The position numbers and the translations under genes are program-made. The notes below the pieces were generated by a model that was not told the origin of the DNA, searched no databases, and saw only the letters and a list, made by a program, of their open reading frames with translations. Positions 1-7,432 of a DNA stretch of 64,000 bases are shown here, in pieces (positions within the stretch are counted from its first letter, which is position 1; each line of letters starts with the position of its first letter). Location of the stretch: assembly GCF_014206945.1 (NCBI RefSeq), contig NZ_JACHON010000008.1, positions 1-64,000 of the forward strand, in the 5' to 3' direction. The stretch comes from Gracilibacillus halotolerans (GTDB lineage: Bacteria; Bacillota; Bacilli; Bacillales; Amphibacillaceae).

Positions 1-194
1 TCTATCCGGTATTAGCCCCGGTTTCCCGGAGTTATCCCAGTCTTACAGGTAGGTTGCCCACGTGTTACTCACCCGTCCGCCGCTCGTTCCACAAACTTCA
101 TCCCGAAGGAATCGGTTTGCTTCCCGCGCTCGACTTGCATGTATTAGGCACGCCGCCAGCGTTCGTCCTGAGCCAAGATCAAACTCTCAATAAA
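1..194 (-). rRNA. rrs: 16S rRNA, 5' end (partial)
   Basis: Read on the minus strand, this begins with the universal 16S start (AGAGTTTGATC then TGGCTCAGGACGAACGC) and continues through GGCGGCGTGCCTAATACATG. The gene runs off the left edge, so only about the first 190 bases are present. The mature 5' end near 194 is placed by analogy with B. subtilis. The leader at 195-344 contains TTGAAAACTGAATCAAAC, typical of Bacillus rrn leaders, and follows tRNA-Ile directly, so the tRNA genes and 16S are probably co-transcribed. Confidence 0.95.
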
Positions 195-344
195 AGACTT
201 GCACAGGATGTGCTGATGCCGATGTTGCGACATGGACGTCGCGGTCTTAATCGGCAACATATGATCTTGCTCGCTTAAAAGCTAGCATATTGCTTATATT
301 TCTTACTCGTTGTTTGATTCAGTTTTCAATGATCAGGCATCTAA

Positions 345-421
<77 letters not shown>

Positions 422-431
422 ATTATGATTT

Positions 432-505
432 TGGAGCGGGTGAAGGGAATCGAACCCTCGACAACAGCTTGGAAGGCTGTGGTTTTACCACTAAACTACA
501 CCCGC
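432..505 (-). tRNA. tRNA-Gly (TCC)
   Basis: A 74-base cloverleaf with encoded CCA. The acceptor is GCGGGTG/CACCCGC and the anticodon loop CTTCCAA gives TCC. The first 17 bases of the gene plus upstream sequence are duplicated at 644-677. Confidence 0.97.
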
Positions 506-677
506 ATAATAATAGTATAATAATTTTCGTTGTTTTCACGCATTAATTTCTAGCTTATGGTTCCTGTCCCTGCATCTTCTCGCATTGCTTCGAAGTTGGC
601 TTCTTCGGGACAACTCGCAGTTAATCGACGATGTTTCGCTCGTCACTAAACTACACCCGCATAATAATAGTATAATT
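489..677. repeat. Direct repeat: tRNA-Gly 5' end duplicated 155 bp away
   Basis: The segment 489-522 (on the minus strand, the first 17 bases of tRNA-Gly plus its upstream flank) recurs at 644-677. The two copies bracket about 120 bases of unrelated, more GC-rich sequence containing an imperfect dyad (CGACGATgtttcGCTCGTC). The second copy is not a functional tRNA. This looks like the footprint of an insertion or recombination at the tRNA gene. Confidence 0.8.
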
Positions 678-717
678 TTGTCTTCTCTATATATTGGAAG
701 GTATTTTGCGAACCTAC

Positions 718-794
718 TGGTCGGGAAGACAGGATTTGAACCTGCGACCCCTTGGTCCCAAACCAAGTGCTCTACCAAGCTGAGCTACTTCCCG
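718..794 (-). tRNA. tRNA-Pro (TGG)
   Basis: A 77-base cloverleaf with encoded CCA. The acceptor is CGGGAAG/CTTCCCG and the anticodon loop TTTGGGA gives TGG. Confidence 0.97.
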
Positions 795-797
795 GAA

Positions 798-874
798 TGG
801 CGCGCCCGAGAGGAGTCGAACCCCTAACCTCTTGATCCGTAGTCAAACGCTCTATCCAATTGAGCTACGGGCGC
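798..874 (-). tRNA. tRNA-Arg (ACG)
   Basis: A 77-base cloverleaf with encoded CCA. The acceptor is GCGCCCG/CGGGCGC and the anticodon loop CTACGGA gives ACG (inosine-modified in related bacteria). It is the first tRNA after the internal promoter at 895-924. Confidence 0.97.
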
Positions 875-894
875 TAATAAAAGCGACATCTCTT

Positions 895-924
895 AATGTA
901 ACACAGATCGTTTGACATTGTCAA
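895..924 (-). promoter_or_regulatory. Sigma-A promoter for tRNA-Arg to 16S
   Basis: On the minus strand TTGACA (919-924) is followed after 18 bases by TACATT (895-900). It lies in the 75-base gap between tRNA-Leu and tRNA-Arg, where a separate rrn promoter would be expected. Confidence 0.65.
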
Positions 925-949
925 TACTATTTTAGAAAAAGATGCGAAA

Positions 950-1033
<84 letters not shown>

Positions 1034-1050
1034 GTCATATAAAAAAGAAA

Positions 1051-1126
1051 TGGTGAGCCATGGAGGATTCGAACCTCCGACCACCTGATTAAAAGTCAGG
1101 TGCTCTACCAACTGAGCTAATGGCTC
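1051..1126 (-). tRNA. tRNA-Lys (TTT)
   Basis: A 76-base cloverleaf with encoded CCA. The acceptor is GAGCCAT/ATGGCTC and the anticodon TTT lies in loop CTTTTAA. Its 5' end and upstream flank are duplicated at 1286-1334. Confidence 0.97.
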
Positions 1127-1334
1127 TTAATAATATAATAGGATAATTGTTTATTTGTGATTCTAATTGTAATAGTTGATGGTAATTCAAAGATGATTTG
1201 TGCTCGTCTTGTCGCAGCTTAAAACACGCTGCCACTTTCCTCGCAAAACCTACGATGAAGTTTTCTCTAAGTTGTTGGTCGGTTTCTCTACCAACTGAGC
1301 TAATGGCTCTTAATAATATAATAGATAATTGTTT
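1103..1334. repeat. Direct repeat: tRNA-Lys 5' end duplicated 183 bp away
   Basis: The segment 1103-1152 (tRNA-Lys 5' end plus upstream flank on the minus strand) recurs at 1286-1334 with a single-base gap. The intervening sequence contains an ACGATGAAG...CTCG motif that loosely resembles part of the segment inserted at tRNA-Gly. The outer copy keeps only about 24 bases of tRNA and cannot fold. Confidence 0.8.
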
Positions 1335-1370
1335 GTGAAATATCGATCATACTTCTTGATAAAATAAAAA

Positions 1371-1445
1371 TGGCTGGGCTACTAGGATTCGAACCTAGGA
1401 ATGACGGGACCAAAACCCGTTGCCTTACCGCTTGGCTATAGCCCA
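1371..1445 (-). tRNA. tRNA-Gln (TTG)
   Basis: A 75-base cloverleaf with encoded CCA. The acceptor is TGGGCTA/TAGCCCA and the loop TTTTGGT gives anticodon TTG. Confidence 0.96.
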
Positions 1446-1449
1446 ACAC

Positions 1450-1526
1450 TGGCGGTCCGGACGGGACTCGAACCCGCGACCTCCTGCGTGACAGGCAGGC
1501 ATTCTAACCAACTGAACTACCGGACC
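1450..1526 (-). tRNA. tRNA-Asp (GTC)
   Basis: A 77-base cloverleaf with encoded CCA. The acceptor is GGTCCGG/CCGGACC and the loop CTGTCAC gives anticodon GTC. Confidence 0.97.
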
Positions 1527-1540
1527 TATTAAATTTATGA

Positions 1541-1612
1541 TGACCCGTACGGGATTCGAACCCGTGTTACCGCCGTGAAAGGGCGGTGTCTTAACCGCTT
1601 GACCAACGGGCC
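1541..1612 (-). tRNA. tRNA-Glu (TTC)
   Basis: A 72-base cloverleaf without encoded CCA. The acceptor is GGCCCGT/ACGGGTC with discriminator A, and the loop CTTTCAC gives anticodon TTC. Confidence 0.95.
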
Positions 1613-1622
1613 ATTATTTAAA

Positions 1623-1713
1623 TGGCGGAGAAGGAGGGATTTGAACCCTCGCGCCGCGTAAGCGACCTACACCCTTAGCAGGGGCGCCTCTTCAGCCTCT
1701 TGAGTACTTCTCC
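1623..1713 (-). tRNA. tRNA-Ser (GCT)
   Basis: A 91-base class II tRNA with long variable arm and encoded CCA. The acceptor is GGAGAAG/CTTCTCC and the loop CTGCTAA gives anticodon GCT. Confidence 0.96.
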
Positions 1714-1716
1714 AAA

Positions 1717-1791
1717 TGGCTCCACAGGTAGGATTCGAACCTACGACCGATCGGTTAACAGCCGATTGCTCTACCACTGAGCTACTGTGGA
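1717..1791 (-). tRNA. tRNA-Asn (GTT)
   Basis: A 75-base cloverleaf with encoded CCA. The acceptor is TCCACAG/CTGTGGA and the loop CTGTTAA gives anticodon GTT. It is the first gene of the cluster, as in B. subtilis trnS. Confidence 0.97.
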
Positions 1792-1815
1792 ATAGTAACT
1801 TAAGCGACGATAAAT

Positions 1816-1844
1816 ATAATACAATATCTAATTTAGTTTGTCAA
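1816..1844 (-). promoter_or_regulatory. Sigma-A promoter of the tRNA cluster
   Basis: On the minus strand TTGACA (1839-1844), a 17-base spacer and TATTAT (1816-1821) lie just upstream of tRNA-Asn. This is a near-consensus stable-RNA promoter. The rest of the gap to ydcK (1845-2033) shows nothing else recognisable. Confidence 0.8.
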
Positions 1845-2033
1845 CAACTTACATGAAATTAATTTCTCGTCGTTGTTTACATTTATACGTCTACTAAAAA
1901 CAAGTGCTTTTATAATTTATCATATCTCCAATCTATTAGTCAACAGATATTTACATAAGTCGTCGTTATATTTTTGCCATTCTTATTTGGTTAATTGCTT
2001 ATCCCTCTTATCCGCATTCTCAGCAACTATTAT

Positions 2034-2489
2034 TTATTGAACGAACTTTAGTTTTCCCCTGCATTTTCCGCATCTATACTTCGTTGTATTCACTCTTCTC
2101 TTCCTATTGTATAGTTGACCACAACTAATGCACTCATATTGATACGTGTAGTCATTCTCCATTGATGGAAGCATCCTACAGTGGCGGGGCGAGTTTGTTT
2201 TCTTTAATAAGTCTCGAAATTCTTTATCTCTATGCTTATAACCTTTTCCTTCTATATGAAGATGATAATGACAGAGTTCATGTTTAATAATACCTTCTAA
2301 TTCATCATAACCTAATTCCTCTAAATATTTTGGGTTTAATTCAATTTTTCGCTTACTTGGTATATACCTTCCGCCAGTTGTTCTTAATCGTTTATTAAAA
2401 CATACTTCATCTATAAAAGGCTTATGAAAATACGTTTTCGATATTTCGTCCACCAATTGCTGTAAATCCAATTCTTTTATTTTTCCCAT
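2034..2489 (-). CDS. ydcK: SprT family zinc metallopeptidase-like protein YdcK
   Basis: This 151-aa protein belongs to the SprT family. The metal-binding HELCH motif (HExxH) lies at residues 70-74, and a C-terminal zinc ribbon is formed by two CxxC pairs near residues 117-140 (CISC, CGKC). The substrate of bacterial SprT-like proteins is not established; eukaryotic Spartan proteases with the same fold act on DNA-protein crosslinks. The start is supported by GGTGA upstream. It sits between the tRNA cluster and cmpA/tex, the B. subtilis ydcK position, which supports orthology. Confidence 0.88.
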   Translation of the reverse strand: MGKIKELDLQQLVDEISKTYFHKPFIDEVCFNKRLRTTGGRYIPSKRKIELNPKYLEELGYDELEGIIKHELCHYHLHIEGKGYKHRDKEFRDLLKKTNSPRHCRMLPSMENDYTYQYECISCGQLYNRKRRVNTTKYRCGKCRGKLKFVQ

Positions 2490-2557
2490 TTAAGTCACCA
2501 CACTATCTTCTAAACATATACTAATTATATGACCAATTCTTTATTGGAGGGACAGAT

Positions 2558-2686
2558 ATGCCTGGTTGGTTGAGAAGACAATTGTCTGTAGCCTTTCATT
2601 CAAAGGACAAATCACAAATTAAACTACTTAATCAATGCTGGTATTATTATTGTAACCATTTAGAAGATGAACGTAATTCTTCCTAG
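2558..2686 (+). CDS. cmpA: Cortex morphogenetic protein CmpA (42 aa)
   Basis: A 42-codon gene starting at ATG 2558 behind a strong GGAGGGA site (2547-2553). The peptide begins MPGWLRRQ and contains the core KLLNQCWYYY, matching B. subtilis CmpA, a small protein that delays spore cortex formation until the coat is correctly built and is then degraded via ClpXP. The location between ydcK and tex is also that of B. subtilis cmpA. A CATAnnnT element at 2515-2522 resembles a sigma-E -10 box, but no convincing -35 is visible. It is divergent from ydcK and convergent with tex. Identification rests on the core motif and synteny. Confidence 0.85.
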   Translation: MPGWLRRQLSVAFHSKDKSQIKLLNQCWYYYCNHLEDERNSS

Positions 2687-2773
2687 TGGTCATATACTTA
2701 CACTTTTCTCTAGTACTCCTAGCTCAAACTACCCTTCGCTACTGTACGATAATACACCCTTAGTACTCTATTT

Positions 2774-2812
2774 TAAAGAGCTTCTCTCCTTATTTTGAAG
2801 AGAAGCTCTTAG
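2774..2812 (-). terminator. Terminator shared by tex and cmpA
   Basis: A perfect 12-bp inverted repeat, AAGAGCTTCTCT (2776-2787) and AGAGAAGCTCTT (2799-2810), lies between the convergent genes. The minus side runs into TTTAAAAT, so it fits tex best and may also stop cmpA transcription. Confidence 0.8.
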
Positions 2813-2814
2813 TA

Positions 2815-4971
2815 TTATTGTATCATCGTTAATGCAATTCGTTGTTTATCAACTTGAACATCTTCGACCCATACAGTAACAATATCTCCTACCGAAACAA
2901 TGTCCATCGGATGTTTCACATACTGGTTTGACATTTTTGAAATATGGACCAACCCATCTTGCTTTACTCCTATATCCACAAATACACCAAAGTCAACTAC
3001 GTTTCTTACTGTACCTTGTAATTCCATTCCTTCTTTTAAGTCTTCCATAGCTAATACATTTTTCTTTAGTAATGGTGCAGGTAGATCATCACGCGGGTCT
3101 CTATTTGGACTCGCTAAGGATTTTAAAATATCTTGTAAAGTTGGAATACCAACAGATAATCCATCTGCTAGCTGCTGCACATTTACTTGAGCTAATTTTT
3201 GTTTTAACGTTTCACTACCTAAATCATCTGTAGTTAATCCTAATTCTTTCAATAGAGATTTTACGACTTCATAGGATTCTGGGTGGATAGGTGTCTTGTC
3301 CAAAGGCTCTTTCCCATCTAATACACGAAGAAACCCAATACTTTGCTCGTACGTTTTATTTCCGAGTCTAGGGACTTTTTTCAATTGCTTCCGGTCGGAA
3401 ATTCTCCCTAATTCTTCACGATATTTCACAATGTTATTCGCTACCGTTTTATTCAATCCAGAAACATATTGTAGTAAAGAGGATGAAGCTGTATTCACAT
3501 TAACCCCAACCTGGTTTACAGCTGTTTCAACGACAAAAGTCAAGGATTCATTTAGTTTCTTTTGGCTCACATCATGTTGGTATTGTCCAACACCTATCGC
3601 CTTCGGGTCTATTTTCACTAGTTCAGCAAGTGGATCTTGCACCCTGCGTGCAATGGATACCGCACTTCGCTCTTCGACCTGAAGATCAGGAAATTCTTCG
3701 CGAGCGAGTGGGGAAGCTGAATAAACACTTGCACCTGCTTCATTAACAATTAAATAAGCGACATCTAGTTTGTTTTTATCAATGGTGTCCGCTATGAATT
3801 GCTCTGTTTCTCTTGAGGCGGTTCCATTTCCAATCGCAATTAGTTCTATTGGATACTGGTTCATTATTTCTAATATTTTCTTTTCTGCTCCCTTTACATC
3901 ATTTCTAGGAGCCGTTGGATAAATAACACCAACTTCATTCACTTTACCGGTTTCTGTTATTACCGCTAACTTACAACCTGTTCGAAAAGCAGGGTCTACC
4001 CCTAATACATATCTCCCTTTTAAAGGTGGCTGTAGTAACAAGCTTTGGAGGTTTTTAGAGAAAACATCTATCGCTTGTTCTTCTGCTTTTTCAGATAATC
4101 CATTTCGGATTTCTCTCTCTATAGAAGGCTGAATAAGTCGCTTATAGCTATCTTCTATTGCTTCATTTAAAAATAGTCCTACCTCATCTTTTGCATGAGT
4201 TGCTACAATTTCTTTTCTTAAATAAGACAGGATTTCTTCAACTGGAGGATCTACAACTACTTTCAATAAATTCTCTTTTTCTCCACGGTTAAGAGCGAGA
4301 ATTCGGTGTGATACGATATTACGTACTGCCTCACTAAATTCATAGTACATTTCATATACTTTTTTCTCGTCATCTTCGCTATTCTTTACCGAGGATACTA
4401 TGGTGCCTTTATTATACGTGACAGATCGTATTCTATCTCGATATTCTGGCTCATCGGCAATCCATTCTGCAATTATATCCTGCGTACCTGCTAAAACATC
4501 TTCTATTGTATGAAGTTCATGTTCCTCATTTATGTAATTCTTTGCCTCCACTTGGATATCGACCTTATCTTGGTCTTCAAATATGTGCTTTGCGAGAGGC
4601 TCCAATCCTTTTTCTTTCGCTATCGTAGCTCGTGTTCTACGTTTTTGTTTGAATGGACGATATAAATCCTCCACCTTTTGCAGTTGCGTTGCCTGTTCAA
4701 TGTTTACTTTTAATTCTTCTGTTAACTTGCCTTGTTCCTCAATTAAACGAATAACCTCTTCTTTTCTTTCCGCTAAAGATAGTTCATAATTCCAAGTATC
4801 TTGAATTTCTTTGATTTGTATTTCGTCTAAAGAGCCTGTCTGCTCTTTTCGATATCTTGCAATAAATGGTACGGTATTACCTTCTTCTAATAAATGAATC
4901 ACTTTTTCTACAGAGGAAGGTTTTCTATTTATCTTTTTTGAAACTGCTTGTAACAAATAAGTACGGTTCAT
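2815..4971 (-). CDS. tex: RNA-binding transcription accessory protein Tex
   Basis: At 718 aa this is the full family length (B. subtilis YdcI). It has the Tex layout: N-terminal helix-turn-helix region (LLEEGNTVPFIARYRKEQ near residue 30), YqgF/RuvC-like domain (VLGVDPAFRTGCKLAV near 320), helix-hairpin-helix segments and a C-terminal S1 domain (GTVRNVVDFGVFVDIG near 655). Tex proteins bind RNA and associate with transcribing polymerase and ribosomes. The start is supported by AGGAGG seven bases upstream. It lies downstream of rsbX behind its own terminator, so it is probably a separate unit. Confidence 0.95.
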   Translation of the reverse strand: MNRTYLLQAVSKKINRKPSSVEKVIHLLEEGNTVPFIARYRKEQTGSLDEIQIKEIQDTWNYELSLAERKEEVIRLIEEQGKLTEELKVNIEQATQLQKVEDLYRPFKQKRRTRATIAKEKGLEPLAKHIFEDQDKVDIQVEAKNYINEEHELHTIEDVLAGTQDIIAEWIADEPEYRDRIRSVTYNKGTIVSSVKNSEDDEKKVYEMYYEFSEAVRNIVSHRILALNRGEKENLLKVVVDPPVEEILSYLRKEIVATHAKDEVGLFLNEAIEDSYKRLIQPSIEREIRNGLSEKAEEQAIDVFSKNLQSLLLQPPLKGRYVLGVDPAFRTGCKLAVITETGKVNEVGVIYPTAPRNDVKGAEKKILEIMNQYPIELIAIGNGTASRETEQFIADTIDKNKLDVAYLIVNEAGASVYSASPLAREEFPDLQVEERSAVSIARRVQDPLAELVKIDPKAIGVGQYQHDVSQKKLNESLTFVVETAVNQVGVNVNTASSSLLQYVSGLNKTVANNIVKYREELGRISDRKQLKKVPRLGNKTYEQSIGFLRVLDGKEPLDKTPIHPESYEVVKSLLKELGLTTDDLGSETLKQKLAQVNVQQLADGLSVGIPTLQDILKSLASPNRDPRDDLPAPLLKKNVLAMEDLKEGMELQGTVRNVVDFGVFVDIGVKQDGLVHISKMSNQYVKHPMDIVSVGDIVTVWVEDVQVDKQRIALTMIQ

Positions 4972-5111
4972 ACTTTACCTCCTTCAACACTCTCTATATT
5001 TTAGCAGAGTTCTCCTTCGTAACGAAATAGTTTCCTGTATACACGTAGCTAAATCAAAGAAAATTATATTCCTACTATACAATCATGGACTTCCGTAAGT
5101 TTGATTCAAAC

Positions 5112-5150
5112 ATTAAAAATACCCCGCCAAACCGGTAAATGGTCGGGGGA
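5112..5150 (-). terminator. Terminator after the sigB operon
   Basis: On the minus strand a GC-rich imperfect hairpin (CCCCGACC...GGCGGGG) is followed by TATTTTTAA, just after the rsbX stop codon. Confidence 0.75.
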
Positions 5151-5155
5151 TATCT

Positions 5156-5749
5156 CTATGTTACTTTCATTGCTATTATTGTTGTATCATCTTCTAGATC
5201 ACCTGTATATAATTCTGCAAAACTGTTTGTGATGCTCTCCATATCTTCGCCTACAATAGGCATACTAGAGATGTCTTCTGATGTTACACCATCGGAAAAA
5301 AGCACAAAGGTCATGCCACTTTTAAGCTTATTTCGAACAATTTTGTATGGTCTCTCGTAACCAGTTAGATAACCTGCTTGTGGTATATTTCTCGTTTTTA
5401 TAGAATCCTCCGTGACGGTTATAAGACTAATGTTACCTATTGATGTATAGTAATATTCATCACTTTCGAAATCCATTTGAAGAATACCTAACACAACGCC
5501 TCTTTTTCCTAACAATTGTTCATTACATCTTCTCAGTATTTGTTTAATTGGCTCTTTATAATATTTCTTTATCGTTTCCACAACAAGTTGCGAGGATTCC
5601 TTTGCAAATTCGCCACTCCCGAGCCCATCAGCGAGTGCACAGATAAAAGTATGATTGGTTTCAAGGTAAAAATAACTATCTCCACAATAATAATTACCTT
5701 TTTTAGGCTTTTGAAAGACAGACACTTCTACCCGTTTTTGATCTTCCAT
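5156..5749 (-). CDS. rsbX: Phosphoserine phosphatase RsbX
   Basis: A PP2C-type (SpoIIE-like) phosphatase of about 197 aa with GDSYFY, ALADGLGSG and FSDGV motifs holding the metal-binding aspartates. RsbX dephosphorylates RsbS and RsbR in the stressosome and so resets the sigma-B environmental branch. The chosen ATG (5747-5749) is preceded by GGAGG at about 12 bases and lies one base beyond the sigB stop. An in-frame ATG at 5770 would overlap sigB and lacks a ribosome site. It is the last gene of the operon, as in B. subtilis. Confidence 0.9.
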   Translation of the reverse strand: MEDQKRVEVSVFQKPKKGNYYCGDSYFYLETNHTFICALADGLGSGEFAKESSQLVVETIKKYYKEPIKQILRRCNEQLLGKRGVVLGILQMDFESDEYYYTSIGNISLITVTEDSIKTRNIPQAGYLTGYERPYKIVRNKLKSGMTFVLFSDGVTSEDISSMPIVGEDMESITNSFAELYTGDLEDDTTIIAMKVT

Positions 5750-5750
5750 T

Positions 5751-6542
5751 CTAACGGATTGCCTCCACATTCTCTGCTAGAAGTGCTTCCCGTAACTTTT
5801 TAATAGCATGACGCTGGATACGAGAAACATGCATTTGAGAAATACCTAATAATTCGCCTGTTTCTTTTTGACTTTTGTTTTCAAAATAGGTGTACTTAAG
5901 AATTTGTTGCTCTCGATCGGTAAGTATGGGCAATACTTTCTTGAGCAACAATTTTCGTTCCACGTCATCATAGCCTTTATCCTGGTTTCCAACTAAATCT
6001 AAAATAGAAACCTCGCTTCCATCTGCATCTGCTTCAATTTTCCGGTCTACTGACAATGCATTATAGCTTTGTCCCATTTCCATCGTCTCGAGAACTTCTT
6101 CCTCAGAAACATCTATATAGGCAGCAATTTCTTGAATTGTTGGTGATCTTTGACTCTTTATCGTTAGCTCTTCCGTTGCTTTTTTTATTTTTGGCCCTAA
6201 TTCTTTTATACGCCTTGGGACATGAACGCTCCATGTCTTGTCACGTATAAATCTTTTTATCTCTCCGATAATAGTTGGAATTGCAAATGACTCGAACGAT
6301 CGACCCACCTCTGGATCATACCTCCTGATTGCAGCTAGCAGTCCTAACATCCCTACTTGCTCTAAGTCCTCATAAATCATTTCATTTTTAGCATATTTTC
6401 TCGCGATAGATTGAACAAGTTTTTTATACGTTAAAACAATTTTCTCTTGGGTCTCTTTATCTTCAGGATTCGTTTGATATTGTTTAATCCATAGGTACAC
6501 CTCGTCATCTCGATTATGGTGTAGTCGAGATTTGGTCGTCAT
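5751..6542 (-). CDS. sigB: RNA polymerase sigma factor SigB
   Basis: A general stress sigma factor of about 263 aa. Region 2 (YEDLEQVGMLGLLAAIRRYD), region 3 (TWSVHVPRRIKEL, shared by sigma-B and sigma-F) and region 4 with helix-turn-helix (KETGELLGISQMHVSRIQ) are all present and close to B. subtilis SigB. The ATG at 6540-6542 is preferred because GAGGTGG lies six bases upstream; an earlier ATG at 6557 has no such site. The gene overlaps the rsbW 3' end by 29 bases, consistent with translational coupling to its anti-sigma factor. Confidence 0.96.
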   Translation of the reverse strand: MTTKSRLHHNRDDEVYLWIKQYQTNPEDKETQEKIVLTYKKLVQSIARKYAKNEMIYEDLEQVGMLGLLAAIRRYDPEVGRSFESFAIPTIIGEIKRFIRDKTWSVHVPRRIKELGPKIKKATEELTIKSQRSPTIQEIAAYIDVSEEEVLETMEMGQSYNALSVDRKIEADADGSEVSILDLVGNQDKGYDDVERKLLLKKVLPILTDREQQILKYTYFENKSQKETGELLGISQMHVSRIQRHAIKKLREALLAENVEAIR

Positions 6543-6990
6543 TGATATCCACCTCATTTTCGTGGAGGTATTTTGTCATTAGGACGATTACTCCGTAGTC
6601 ATTCTTTATTTCCACCTTATCCATGAGAGCTTCAATTAAGAAGAGGCCAAACCCTCCTTCTCTTAATTCTTCTACTGAATGTTTGTTTTCATAAGGGCCT
6701 ATTTCTGCTTTAACTTCTTCTAAGTCAAAGCTTCCTCCACGGTCAGCTACCATTATTTCTAGACGGTTCGCGTACAACCCAAATCCAATCGTTATTTCGC
6801 CATCATCTTTTTCGTCATATGCATGTGTAGTGGCGTTAGACATAGCTTCTGAAATAGCTATTTTTAAATCTTCAATTTCCTCATAGCTAAATCCCATTCT
6901 ACTTGCGATTCCGGAAATACTAAGACGGACTACTCCAACATATTCTGGTTTAGCAGGTACTTTCATTTCAATGAAGTCAAAGGATTCCAT
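6514..6990 (-). CDS. rsbW: Anti-sigma-B factor and serine kinase RsbW
   Basis: A 158-aa GHKL-type kinase with the N-box DLKIAISEAMSNATTHAY (about residues 42-59), the ADRGGSFD motif and the ATP-lid motif GGFGLFLIEAL. RsbW binds SigB to hold it inactive and phosphorylates RsbV. Its ATG directly follows the rsbV stop codon and its 3' end overlaps sigB, the standard partner-switching arrangement. Confidence 0.96.
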   Translation of the reverse strand: MESFDFIEMKVPAKPEYVGVVRLSISGIASRMGFSYEEIEDLKIAISEAMSNATTHAYDEKDDGEITIGFGLYANRLEIMVADRGGSFDLEEVKAEIGPYENKHSVEELREGGFGLFLIEALMDKVEIKNDYGVIVLMTKYLHENEVDINDDQISTTP

Positions 6991-7320
6991 TTATTTTCCA
7001 CCTCGTACTGTTGTATCGATATTCATAATGCTATCTAGCCCAGTTATCTCGAACAATCTTCTAACTCGATCATGCATAGAAACGAGACGCATTTCACTGT
7101 TGTATTCCTTCGTAGATTTTAAAGCACCAATAAAAACACCAAGCCCCGTACTATCCATGTACGTAACATTTTCTAAATCGACAATCACTTTTGCCCCTTC
7201 TTGCTTTGTAAGAGGAACTAAGGCTTCCTTTAATTGCGGAGCGGTATAAACATCTACTTCCCCATTTACCTTAAGTATCTTTGTTTCGCCATTATCTAGT
7301 CGCTCTATTTCTAGATTCAT
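6991..7320 (-). CDS. rsbV: Anti-sigma factor antagonist RsbV
   Basis: A 109-aa single STAS-domain protein. The phosphorylation site lies in VTYMDSTGLGVFIG, with Ser at about residue 57. Unphosphorylated RsbV sequesters RsbW and frees SigB. An AGGAGGTACAAGC leader supports the start. A 112-base gap separates it from rsbU and carries a candidate sigma-B promoter. Confidence 0.96.
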   Translation of the reverse strand: MNLEIERLDNGETKILKVNGEVDVYTAPQLKEALVPLTKQEGAKVIVDLENVTYMDSTGLGVFIGALKSTKEYNSEMRLVSMHDRVRRLFEITGLDSIMNIDTTVRGGK

Positions 7321-7370
7321 GCTTGTACCTCCTACTTATGAATTTAGATTTATCCTAACCCCTCGAAAGG

Positions 7371-7394
7371 ATACATGTATAATTTCATTAAAAC
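7371..7394 (-). promoter_or_regulatory. Candidate sigma-B promoter before rsbV
   Basis: On the minus strand GTTTTA (7389-7394) is followed after 12 bases by ATGTAT (7371-7376). This partly matches the sigma-B consensus GTTTAA-N12-15-GGGTAT. B. subtilis has an autoregulatory sigma-B promoter at exactly this position. The match is imperfect, so the assignment rests largely on position. Confidence 0.4.
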
Positions 7395-7432
7395 GTATGC
7401 GTCTGTACGTTGGATTTTCCCTCATTTAATAG

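Noticed and set aside
2900-3682. Plus-strand open frames of about 100-130 codons opposite tex
   Set aside because: They are antisense shadows of a conserved coding gene, with no ribosome sites and Ser/Thr/Cys-rich mirror composition.
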